Positions 7,661 through 14,234 are shown, numbered from the stretch's first letter. The stretch: 14,234 nt of DNA from Chryseobacterium gleum (GCA_943326825.2 CALPUT020000029.1:1-14234), one strand, 5' to 3'. Numbers and translations are program-made. The notes: a model not told the origin generated them from the letters alone.

Positions 7661-9024
7661 TGATTCCATATTCCTGTAGCTTTATTATTTATTATCTTAA
7701 AGTATTGCATAATTTGAATGTATTTTACAGGAATTTCACATATTAATCCGGCAATTAAAATTCCAGGAAAGCCTACTTTTAATTTGATTGAAATAAAATA
7801 GGCTAGAGGTAAATAGAGAATTGTTTGAATGACCACCCATATTAATGTCAATTTAATTTTACCGATACCATTTTGAAAAGAGACATATACCCCAGTTAAA
7901 ACATATACCACACTTCCTAAAGCTACTAATACTGAAATTGTGAATGGAATTTTAATCCTTTCACCTAGCCATAAATGATAAATATTATTTGAAAAAATTA
8001 ATGCAATTATTATGAAAATTATAAGACTTAAACCTAATTTTTGCATTTTTTTCACAAAATTTCTAATCCATTCAAAATCTTTTAATTCAAAAGCTTCTGT
8101 GGTTGCAGACCACATTGGTGTGAGAATTATTCCATAAACCATAATAAAAACACTAAACATTTTATATGAAATATTATAAACAGCAACATCTTCACCATTT
8201 GAAAATTGTGTTATTAGCATATTTGTAGAGGAATACATTATAATACCTGAAACCTGTAGTATAAAAAATTTAAAACCTAAATTTAATAATGTTTTAGACT
8301 GTTTAAAGTCAACATATTTAAATGAAGGTGCATATTTTTTATAACTCGTATTGAAAAAATATAATGATGCAATTAATAAGACTAATACTGGTATAGCACT
8401 TAATACGAAACCTAAAATAGGTAAAGAACTTTTAGTTGTATATTTTAAAATTAAAATGATTATAAAACAAAGCAAATTTGAAATAACATTAAAACCATTA
8501 TTTATTGAGGGTTTTTGATCAGCTAATAAAATAACTCCAATTAATTGAAAAACAAAACGTAATAAAAAAAATGAAAATACAATTATTGAAACAGAAAGTA
8601 ATGTGTTTGAAGGGATATTATGTGTATTATATATTGCAGACCAATCAACAAAATTTGAGATAATTAGAAAAAGAATCAAGATTATTGAAAAAATCAATCC
8701 TAATATAGCATATGTAGTACTAACAAATTTACGAGCTAAAATATCATTATTATCAGCTTTTGCTTTTGCAAAATTATTTCTAAGACCATTTCCTAAACCA
8801 ATATCAAAAAAACTAAACCAAGTAACTATTGATGTCAAAGTAAGCCAAATTCCATATTCTTCTTTTCCTAAATAATCTAGTAGTAATGGAACATATGCTA
8901 AATTCAAAAGTATGCTAATTCCTTTTAAACCAAACGAAGCAATAATTTGTTTTTTTGCTTTTATTGAACGTGGATGTCCATTATTTAAACGATTTAATAA
9001 TTTTTGAATTCTTTTTTTTAACAT
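7657..9024 (-). CDS. wzx: Wzx-type O-unit flippase (MATE/MOP superfamily, polysaccharide transporter)
   Basis: This 455-residue, strongly hydrophobic integral membrane protein should flip undecaprenyl-diphosphate-linked repeat units across the inner membrane. About 12 membrane segments can be picked out, for example near residues 28-50, 56-76, 104-125, 143-168, 176-194, 201-224, 250-272, 286-305, 332-346, 361-382, 392-413 and 418-438. The N-terminal cytoplasmic stretch is basic. YLGKEEYGIWLTLTSIVTW (51-69) followed by FFDIGLGNGLRN (72-83) is the classic Wzx/RfbX entry motif of the PST group. Length is normal. ATG start 15 nt after the PIG-L stop, the widest gap in the operon. Its stop overlaps the following glycosyltransferase start (4 nt for the preferred ATG). 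A run of eight A occurs at codons 3-5. Together with the polymerase this marks a Wzx/Wzy-dependent pathway. Confidence 0.9.
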   Translation of the reverse strand: MLKKRIQKLLNRLNNGHPRSIKAKKQIIASFGLKGISILLNLAYVPLLLDYLGKEEYGIWLTLTSIVTWFSFFDIGLGNGLRNNFAKAKADNNDILARKFVSTTYAILGLIFSIILILFLIISNFVDWSAIYNTHNIPSNTLLSVSIIVFSFFLLRFVFQLIGVILLADQKPSINNGFNVISNLLCFIIILILKYTTKSSLPILGFVLSAIPVLVLLIASLYFFNTSYKKYAPSFKYVDFKQSKTLLNLGFKFFILQVSGIIMYSSTNMLITQFSNGEDVAVYNISYKMFSVFIMVYGIILTPMWSATTEAFELKDFEWIRNFVKKMQKLGLSLIIFIIIALIFSNNIYHLWLGERIKIPFTISVLVALGSVVYVLTGVYVSFQNGIGKIKLTLIWVVIQTILYLPLAYFISIKLKVGFPGILIAGLICEIPVKYIQIMQYFKIINNKATGIWNQ

Positions 9025-9039
9025 TTCAATTGACTTAAT

Positions 9040-9711
9040 TTATAAATCTTTTTGAAAAAGAAGAGCAAAAGATTCTGAATATTCAACCCCGATTCTACTT
9101 CCTCTAAAACCATTCAGAGATCGGATAGCACTTAAACTTCTAGGTAAATTACCTTGCATAACTTCGCTCTCATATATTTTCATTATTTCAAGTTTATCAT
9201 CAATAAATTTTGAAATATCAACAAAAATCGTAGGAATAAAAATATTTTCATGTATAGCAGGAGCAAATTCTGTTTCGCTGATTGTTTCACACATCATTAT
9301 TTTATTAATAAATGGATATCTGAAATTTTTTGTACAACAATAGGCTGCATCAAAACTAAATTTATGATCTGAATGTACATCACTTCTATTTGGAAGGATT
9401 ATAGTGTCAGGTTTTAACTGGTTAAAAGTGTTTGAAAATGCATTTACTAAATCAGAAAAATTGATTTCATCTAATTTAATAGGTTGAAAATTAAATTCTA
9501 TAACATTGTCAAATTGAAATCTTTTAGCAACTTCGAGTATTTCTTTTTGTCGCTTTTCAACATGTTCCTTGCTATATCCAAAGTCAGTTGAAATTCCAGT
9601 AACTATTATCCAAGAAATTATTACTCCTTCATTTTTATATTTAAGTAGAGTACCACCAGCCCCTAATGTTTCATCATCTGGATGAACTGCAACAATTGCA
9701 ATATGTTTCAT
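9040..9711 (-). CDS. PIG-L / LmbE-family zinc-dependent N-acetylglucosaminyl-type deacetylase
   Basis: A PIG-L family deacetylase removes N-acetyl groups from sugar amines. Metal-site residues are in place. Numbered from the upstream ATG at 9720, the AVHPDDE motif gives H13, D15 (likely general base) and D16, and RSDVHSDH gives H116 and H119 as the third zinc ligand and active-site histidine. The C-terminal block RSLSAIRSLNGFRGSRIGVEYSESF is typical of the bacterial family. About 223-226 residues is normal length, with no signal peptide. Two ATGs are possible. The one at 9711 leaves 1 nt after the preceding stop and gives MKHIAIVAVHPDDE, usual for the family. The ATG at 9720 overlaps the preceding gene by 8 nt and adds three residues. 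Its place just after the aminotransferase and N-acyltransferase suggests it trims the 2-acetamido group of the nucleotide-sugar or a lipid-linked intermediate. The substrate is inference. Confidence 0.9.
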   Translation of the reverse strand: MKHIAIVAVHPDDETLGAGGTLLKYKNEGVIISWIIVTGISTDFGYSKEHVEKRQKEILEVAKRFQFDNVIEFNFQPIKLDEINFSDLVNAFSNTFNQLKPDTIILPNRSDVHSDHKFSFDAAYCCTKNFRYPFINKIMMCETISETEFAPAIHENIFIPTIFVDISKFIDDKLEIMKIYESEVMQGNLPRSLSAIRSLNGFRGSRIGVEYSESFALLFQKDL

Positions 9712-9712
9712 T

Positions 9713-11473
9713 TTAAGCATTTTTTCGGTTATAAGCAGGTATTCCTATCATTTCGCTATATGGAATAGTGTCTTTTACAACAACAGCCCCAGCACCAACT
9801 AAAGTGTTGTTTGCAATATTAATTCCTGAAATTATTTTGGAACCTAATGCAATTAAGCATTCTTCACCAATAATTGAATATGCACCAATAGTTACTCCTG
9901 CAGAAATTAATGTGTTTTTTTGAATTATAGTTTCGTGATCAATTGAAGATCCAGTAGCAATTATTACGTTATTATTAATTTCTACATCAGTGTTAATAAT
10001 TACTCCTGGAAAAATTGTAATTCCTTCTCCCATTTTTATTTTTTTTGATATGATTGCAGAAGGGTGAATTGTATTTATGAAAGAAAACCCAATATTTTTA
10101 ACATAATTATATGCTTGAACTCGTAAATCATTGTTGCGATAACCTCCTAAACCCATTGCAATACTATGAGTTAATGGATCATATTTAATTATTTCTTCAT
10201 CATTACCAATTACAGGATAACCAAAAAATGAATTCCCTTTTTCAATTGAATTTGATGTTACACCAATTATTTGAATATTAGGCATTAAATTAAGAATATC
10301 AATAACAACTTTTGCATGTCCTCCACTACCTAATACTATAATTTTTTTAAAATCACTAACTTTTTTATTTTCTGATTCTTCAGTTTCAAATGAATATTTA
10401 AGTAAATAATTATTGTATTTTTCTACAAGTTCAGGATATTTGATTGTCCATTGATTTATTATAGTATTATATATATCTTTTAGAAAAATATGTTTACCAA
10501 TGTAAAATGATGATGATTCATTTATATTGAAGCTTTTCTTATATTTAAATAAAGAATCATTCTCTTTTATACCACCTCCTATATTTAATGTTTTGACTTT
10601 CTTATCAATTAAGTCTTTTACAATTTCAAATCGAAGAAACGTATTTGCACTTTTGTCAAAATGTTTTGAAAAAGTACCACCTAAAAAAGCATAAGCATTT
10701 ATCTTATTAAATAATATTAATTCACATGAAATTGGTTTGTTTTCATAAAGTGCAAATGAAAATAATACATTTTCAGATAAATCATTCTTTAGGTTTGTGA
10801 AAAAATTCTTATCAAATTTATAAAAATCATCAGCATTATTTCGTTCAAGCATATGATAGTATATATCAGAAAAATGATCAAAATATTCATCAGTTAATTC
10901 AGATCCTTTAAAACTTATATATTGTAATCCAATTCTTTTAGCCTTTCGAATTGCTTCTCTAACTTTTCTATGAAAACATTTATTCCAGACAAATTCTTCA
11001 CTTTCTAATGGTATAGATATATTTTCAAGAACATTTATTGGATTTATCCATTTTGAAAGTTTTTCATTTTTTAGTAATGGATTAAATCTAACAAATTCGC
11101 AAACTATATTATTTTCTAAACTCCATTTCTCGAAATTTTCAGAAAATAATTGTAAAAAATCTTCATCAGTTGTATTTGAAATAACACCATTATAGCCATA
11201 TGCACCTTGAATATCGTAATAATTTTCATCTAATTGAAAACCTCTATCATTTATCGAATTTTGAAGAAATGGATATAAAGCTATTTTATCATGAATTATA
11301 AATACGAAACATTTAGCAGTTCCTTCTTTTCGACTTTCAAATAATTTATAGTAATGAGGAGAGTAAAATTTACCTTGTTGATTTTCGGGCATTTGACTTA
11401 GGAATCCTAGCCATTCATTTTCATCATCAAGAGTTAAAACTTTATAAATTAGTTGAGTATCTATTTTAATCAT
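9713..11473 (-). CDS. Fusion protein: FemAB/GNAT-like acyltransferase + PglD/NeuD-type sugar N-acyltransferase
   Basis: One uninterrupted 586-codon frame encodes two complete enzymes. Residues 1 to about 360 are a FemAB/GNAT_6-like domain: FHRKVREAIRKAKRIG (167-182) resembles the basic helix of Fem aminoacyltransferases, and LNIGGGIKENDSLFKYKK (296-313) is the family's glycine-rich end motif. A short charged linker (about 361-375) leads to a full PglD/NeuD domain. This has a Rossmann-like LGSGGHAKVVIDIL (381-394), then a left-handed beta-helix of hexapeptide repeats with a likely catalytic pair H513-E514 (SIDHETII), ending GAGAVVVKD...IGIPA. PglD-type enzymes N-acetylate 4-amino-4,6-dideoxy sugar nucleotides, exactly what the upstream LegC-type enzyme should make. 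Fem-type enzymes transfer amino acids from aminoacyl-tRNA, whereas GNAT relatives use acyl-CoA; which applies here is unknown. ATG start; the PIG-L gene starts at or inside its end. Cytoplasmic, no signal peptide. Confidence 0.9.
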   Translation of the reverse strand: MIKIDTQLIYKVLTLDDENEWLGFLSQMPENQQGKFYSPHYYKLFESRKEGTAKCFVFIIHDKIALYPFLQNSINDRGFQLDENYYDIQGAYGYNGVISNTTDEDFLQLFSENFEKWSLENNIVCEFVRFNPLLKNEKLSKWINPINVLENISIPLESEEFVWNKCFHRKVREAIRKAKRIGLQYISFKGSELTDEYFDHFSDIYYHMLERNNADDFYKFDKNFFTNLKNDLSENVLFSFALYENKPISCELILFNKINAYAFLGGTFSKHFDKSANTFLRFEIVKDLIDKKVKTLNIGGGIKENDSLFKYKKSFNINESSSFYIGKHIFLKDIYNTIINQWTIKYPELVEKYNNYLLKYSFETEESENKKVSDFKKIIVLGSGGHAKVVIDILNLMPNIQIIGVTSNSIEKGNSFFGYPVIGNDEEIIKYDPLTHSIAMGLGGYRNNDLRVQAYNYVKNIGFSFINTIHPSAIISKKIKMGEGITIFPGVIINTDVEINNNVIIATGSSIDHETIIQKNTLISAGVTIGAYSIIGEECLIALGSKIISGINIANNTLVGAGAVVVKDTIPYSEMIGIPAYNRKNA

Positions 11474-11484
11474 GATCTAATTAC

Positions 11485-12630
11485 TTATAAAATTACACTA
11501 CTTGGGATATTAACCAATCTATCTTCAATTTCATTACTGTTTATCAATCCATCATGAATACAATTTTTATACATTTTTAATTTATTCATGAGTTTCCAAA
11601 CAGGACGTGTCATTACGCCATTCGTATTTGTTTCATCTAGAAATAAATCTCTTTCATTTTTATTGTTAAATAAAATTGCATTTAACCAATAATTTGATTT
11701 TGAATTTGAAGATTCTTCAATAAAGCTTATTCGATTGTTGGTGTTAAAATATTTTTGATATAAACTGGCAGTATTTCTTTTAATGTTTATGAAATTATCT
11801 AATTGCTCAATTTGTGCGCAAGCAAGAGCCGCATTTAGATTAGGACATCGATAATTATAACCAACATAATCGTGAACATACTCCCATTTATGAGGTATTT
11901 TAGCTTGAGTAGTCAAATGTTTAGCTAATGAAGCTAACTTATCATCATTTGTTACAATAATTCCACCACCACCACATGTTATTGTTTTATTTCCATTAAA
12001 ACTATATGTACCGAGGAGTCCAAATGTTCCAGTATGCTTACCTCTAAATGTTGAACCTAAAGATTCTGCCGCATCTTCAATTACTGGTATATTATATTCA
12101 TTACATTTTGCAATGATTTTATCAATTTCCAAAGGTAAACCAAAAGTATGCATAGGTACACATGCACCAATTCTTTTGTTGGATGCTTTATGAAAAGGAA
12201 TATCATTTCGTAATTCAACAAATTCTAGAAAATCACACAATGCTTTATATGACATCCCCAAAGTATTATTATCGACATCTATAAAAGTAGGACTTGCTCC
12301 TAAATAAGAAATTGCATTACATGTAGCCACAAAACTTAAAGCTTGTGTAATAACTAAATCTTTTTGTTTTACACCTGCTAAAATCAAGCTCATGTGTAAA
12401 GCTGCCGTTCCATTAACAACAGCTATTGCATGTTTAGCACCTGTATATTCTTTTATTTTATCTTCAAATAAATCCACATATTTACCAACAGATGATACAA
12501 AAGTTGAATCAATAGTATCTAGAACATATTTTCTTTCATTACCAATAAATAATGGTTCATGTAATGGTATAAAATCTTTATTTCCAAAAAGATTTTTAAT
12601 AAATTCTATTTCATTTTGAAATTTCAACAT
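11485..12630 (-). CDS. LegC-family PLP-dependent sugar aminotransferase (DegT/DnrJ/EryC1/StrS)
   Basis: This 381-residue aminotransferase of the DegT/DnrJ/EryC1/StrS fold most likely transfers an amino group from glutamate to C4 of the 4-keto-6-deoxy sugar made by the upstream dehydratase. The N-terminus FIPLHEPLFIGNERKY and the DSTFVSSVGKYVD stretch are hallmarks of the LegC subfamily, known from legionaminic acid and bacillosamine-type pathways. PLP-site residues are visible: NGTAALH (73-79) for phosphate binding, EDAAES with D186 for the pyridine nitrogen, and SFNGNK with K215 as the Schiff-base lysine followed by GGGG. YNYRCPNLNAALACAQ (258-273) is the conserved C-terminal domain entry. 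Length is normal and all key residues are present. ATG start, 3 nt after the dehydratase stop; the acyltransferase fusion follows after 11 nt. The exact substrate (UDP or GDP sugar, gluco or galacto product) cannot be read from sequence. Confidence 0.93.
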   Translation of the reverse strand: MLKFQNEIEFIKNLFGNKDFIPLHEPLFIGNERKYVLDTIDSTFVSSVGKYVDLFEDKIKEYTGAKHAIAVVNGTAALHMSLILAGVKQKDLVITQALSFVATCNAISYLGASPTFIDVDNNTLGMSYKALCDFLEFVELRNDIPFHKASNKRIGACVPMHTFGLPLEIDKIIAKCNEYNIPVIEDAAESLGSTFRGKHTGTFGLLGTYSFNGNKTITCGGGGIIVTNDDKLASLAKHLTTQAKIPHKWEYVHDYVGYNYRCPNLNAALACAQIEQLDNFINIKRNTASLYQKYFNTNNRISFIEESSNSKSNYWLNAILFNNKNERDLFLDETNTNGVMTRPVWKLMNKLKMYKNCIHDGLINSNEIEDRLVNIPSSVIL

Positions 12631-12633
12631 TAA

Positions 12634-13821
12634 TTACATTTTTGTATCTAAATATTTACCTGTCTCCTTGTGTCCAAAATTTGGAATCATTGTATGAAAT
12701 ATATTGACAATGTCTTCTTTAGACCATTTTAAATTTGTTTTCAATTTATTAATTGAAGTTTCAAACTGATATAATAAATCATCATTTTTGATCAAATCAG
12801 ATTTAATAATTCCTAGTTTTTCAAAACGATTCATATCTAAAACTTCATTATCAGTAAAAAATTCTTCAAAGTCTTTTTCACCAGTTGTATCTGATCTAGT
12901 AAATAAACAAGGCCATTTATTTTCTTCTGGTAATGTTTTGATTAACTTTCTAGCCTCGTCCTCAGTCGAACATATATATGGTTCGTATCCAATTCGAGCT
13001 AAATACTTTACGGCTATATCTGCAAAAGTTATTAAATGTAAATCTTCACTTAATTTTGGGAAAAATATATCTCTGTTTTCTCCAAAAATGCAACTCATTA
13101 AACAAAGTTCACCTGATTCTTGAGGAGTAACAAAATATCTTTTAATATCATTGGGAGCAACAATTGGTTGTCTTTTTTGAATTCGTTGATTGAATCCGTA
13201 CAATAAAGATCCATCTGAAAATGCAACATTAGCAAAGCGAGCTGTTGAAATTGAAATAAAATTACTTCTTCGCATTAAAAACATTTCCATAATTCGTTTT
13301 GAAGCACCCATCATATTTACTGGGTTAGCTGCTTTATCTGTCGAAACACAGAAATATTTTTTAGTTCCTTTTTGAATTGATTGTTGAATTGATTTATCAG
13401 TATTAAAAATATTTACATTAATCATTCTCATTAATGTAAATGGATCTTTTTCACTTCTAACATGTTTTAATGCAGATAAGTTCAGAACATAATCAAATTG
13501 CCCATCATTTTCAATGAAAGCATCATATTCTATTGAACCAATATCTAAAGCAAATGTTTGGAAGTCGCCGTCAATGTATCCTAATGAACTTCTTATATCT
13601 CGGACTAATTCTACCATGTTGTTCTCATTAATGTCAACAACATGAAGTTTTTTTGGATTTCGCTTGAAAATTTCTTTGGTAACTGCTTGTCCAATAGAAC
13701 CTGCACCTCCGATAACTAAAAATGTTGAAGATGAAACAATTTTACATAATTCATTTTCACTATTCTCAATGTCTAGAGTAAATAGATTGTTTTCTCTACC
13801 AATTAGATTTAAAATATTCAA
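12634..13821 (-). CDS. Soluble UDP-GlcNAc 4,6-dehydratase (Polysacc_synt_2 / FlaA1-WbpM-like SDR)
   Basis: This 395-residue extended SDR probably converts UDP-GlcNAc to its 4-keto-6-deoxy derivative, the first step to 4-amino-4,6-dideoxy sugars. The NAD(P)-binding motif GGAGSIG is at residues 38-44 and NLSALKHV at 114-121. The active-site block is S160-T-D-K163 followed by N169-M-M171-G-A-S-K175. The position that is Tyr in classical SDRs is Met here, as in the WbpM/PglF type with an S-M-K rather than S-Y-K triad. RFANVAFSDGSLLYGF (195-210) is typical of this family. Unlike WbpM and PglF there is no N-terminal membrane domain. The C-terminal ~110 residues extend beyond the catalytic core. The start is TTG (13821-13819); no ATG occurs before the Rossmann motif, and the only upstream in-frame codons follow the epimerase stop. 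The LegC-type aminotransferase follows after 3 nt, the expected next enzyme. Confidence 0.88.
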   Translation of the reverse strand: MNILNLIGRENNLFTLDIENSENELCKIVSSSTFLVIGGAGSIGQAVTKEIFKRNPKKLHVVDINENNMVELVRDIRSSLGYIDGDFQTFALDIGSIEYDAFIENDGQFDYVLNLSALKHVRSEKDPFTLMRMINVNIFNTDKSIQQSIQKGTKKYFCVSTDKAANPVNMMGASKRIMEMFLMRRSNFISISTARFANVAFSDGSLLYGFNQRIQKRQPIVAPNDIKRYFVTPQESGELCLMSCIFGENRDIFFPKLSEDLHLITFADIAVKYLARIGYEPYICSTEDEARKLIKTLPEENKWPCLFTRSDTTGEKDFEEFFTDNEVLDMNRFEKLGIIKSDLIKNDDLLYQFETSINKLKTNLKWSKEDIVNIFHTMIPNFGHKETGKYLDTKM

Positions 13822-13833
13822 AATAATTGGTGT

Positions 13834-14234
13834 TTAGTTATTAAAATATCCCCAATACCATTCAACAGCTTCTTTCAATCCAGCTTTCAAATCGTGAGAA
13901 GGTTCATATCTTAAAATCTTTCGTGCTTTTTCTATCGAAGCAAGAGAGTGGGGTATGTCACCTAATCTCTCAGGACCATGTATAATTTCAACATCCCCAA
14001 TTTTAGGATTAAATTCTTTCAAATATCCTTTCAAAAGAGTTGTCATTTCTAATAAATTAGCTCGTTCACCAACTGCAGTAGTGAATACTGATCCAATTGC
14101 TTCTGGATTTGAAGTCGTCGCAGCCAAATGATTCATTTGAATTACATTTTCAATGTATGTAAAATCTCTTGAATTGGTTCCATCACCATTTATTGTTGGA
14201 GATTCTAAATTCATCAATAATTGAGTGAATTTTG
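13834..14234 (-). CDS. UDP-N-acetylhexosamine 4-epimerase (WbpP/TviC-type extended SDR), C-terminal part
   Basis: The reading frame is open to the window edge, so this is the last 132 codons of a longer gene; the TTG at 14217 is an internal Leu codon, not a start. The visible part carries the C-terminal substrate-binding half of an extended SDR sugar-nucleotide epimerase. It has an INGDGTNSRDFTYIENV block, which normally contacts the nucleotide-sugar, then GDIPHSLASIEKARKILRYEP, where GD-(V/I)-x-HS-x-A-x-I-x-KA is typical of WbpP/TviC UDP-GlcNAc/UDP-GalNAc 4-epimerases. It ends at the usual family C-terminus, EAVEWYWGYF. The Rossmann motif and YxxxK catalytic residues lie outside the window. 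Its stop is 12 nt before the next gene and in the same frame. The expected role is interconverting UDP-GlcNAc and UDP-GalNAc, or their uronates, in the cytoplasm for repeat-unit synthesis. A UDP-glucuronate epimerase is a less likely alternative. Confidence 0.87.
   Translation of the reverse strand, partial: KFTQLLMNLESPTINGDGTNSRDFTYIENVIQMNHLAATTSNPEAIGSVFTTAVGERANLLEMTTLLKGYLKEFNPKIGDVEIIHGPERLGDIPHSLASIEKARKILRYEPSHDLKAGLKEAVEWYWGYFNN

Larger units (their letters stand above)
1..14234 (-). other. Polysaccharide biosynthesis operon (Wzx/Wzy-type), both ends outside the window
   Basis: Every supported gene lies on the minus strand. Spacing between neighbours, in order of transcription, is 12, 3, 11, 1 (or -8), 15, -4 (or -13), 6, 1, 4, and then overlaps of 4, 4 and 17 nt, with one -4 junction after the GT2 gene and a likely -4 at the left edge. 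No gap is long enough for an ordinary promoter plus leader, and no hairpin followed by a T-run was found at any junction. The simplest reading is one long transcript starting right of 14234. Starts lack clear purine-rich Shine-Dalgarno sequences, as in Bacteroidota. No stretch above 300 nt without a gene exists. A second promoter inside a coding region cannot be excluded by eye. Confidence 0.8.

Noticed and set aside
9010..9018. Run of eight A (coding strand) at codons 3-5 of the flippase gene, with similar eight-base runs near 3595, 4561 and 6303, as possible phase-variation tracts.
   Set aside because: Runs of this length are expected by chance in DNA this AT-rich, all frames are intact, and no strain variation can be seen in a single sequence.
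9025..9039. The widest intergenic gap, before the flippase gene, as a promoter site.
   Set aside because: Fifteen nucleotides cannot hold a Bacteroidota promoter (-33 TTG and -7 TAnnTTTG spacing) and I saw no convincing match in the adjoining coding sequence.
12788..13375. Plus-strand frames of 111 and 61 codons opposite the dehydratase gene.
   Set aside because: Both are antisense to a complete SDR enzyme with all motifs and show no independent coding signal.
11485..13821. A pseudaminic or legionaminic acid pathway (LegB/LegC reading).
   Set aside because: The dehydratase has the S-M-K rather than PseB-type triad, and no NeuB, NeuC or CMP-transferase homolog is present in the window. Only the first steps are shared, so the full pathway is not supported here.
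14215..14217. TTG as start of a short 127-residue epimerase-like protein.
   Set aside because: The frame stays open to the window edge and the upstream residues (KFTQLL) continue the family alignment, so the gene is simply cut by the window.

Overview
The window is one contiguous block of a surface-polysaccharide (O-antigen or capsule) biosynthesis locus from a very AT-rich bacterium, most likely a member of the Bacteroidota and probably a flavobacterium-like organism. That assignment is inference. It rests on the low GC, the lack of purine-rich Shine-Dalgarno sequences before the starts, and the gene mix: LegC-type aminotransferase, WbqC, FemAB-like GNAT proteins, PIG-L deacetylase, and a CBS-nucleotidyltransferase. 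No rRNA or tRNA gene, insertion sequence, CRISPR array or phage gene was seen.

All thirteen genes, plus the first codons of a probable fourteenth, lie on the minus strand, so the operon reads from the right edge to the left edge. Junctions are extremely tight, from 17-nt overlaps to 15-nt gaps. Several are ATGA stop/start overlaps (4 nt), so no internal promoter or terminator is evident and translation is probably coupled. Both ends of the operon lie outside the window.

Right part (14234-9040), sugar-nucleotide synthesis. This holds the C-terminal part of a WbpP/TviC-type UDP-HexNAc 4-epimerase, a soluble UDP-GlcNAc 4,6-dehydratase whose catalytic Tyr position is Met, a LegC-family PLP aminotransferase, an unusual 586-residue fusion of a FemAB/GNAT-like acyltransferase with a complete PglD/NeuD-type sugar N-acyltransferase, and a PIG-L (LmbE) deacetylase. 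Together these suggest a 2,4-diamino-2,4,6-trideoxyhexose (bacillosamine-like) nucleotide whose amino groups are deacetylated and re-acylated, possibly with an amino acid.

Middle part (9024-3737), export and assembly. This holds a Wzx flippase, a GT2 glycosyltransferase, a WbqC-family protein, a PtmE-like nucleotidyltransferase with an N-terminal CBS pair, and a Wzy-like polymerase. Left part (3732-47), further assembly and decoration: a hexapeptide-repeat acyltransferase, two GT4 glycosyltransferases and a second, stand-alone FemAB/GNAT protein. The final 50 nt hold a likely start of the next gene.

Wzx plus Wzy point to the Wzx/Wzy-dependent route. The three visible glycosyltransferases would fit a repeat unit of about four sugars once an initiating phosphoglycosyltransferase, not in the window, is counted. 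The most notable content is the amino-sugar modification set: the FemAB-PglD fusion, PIG-L, WbqC, and the second FemAB. The LegC and PtmE-like enzymes occur here without the NeuB, NeuC or NeuA homologs that normally accompany them in legionaminic acid pathways.
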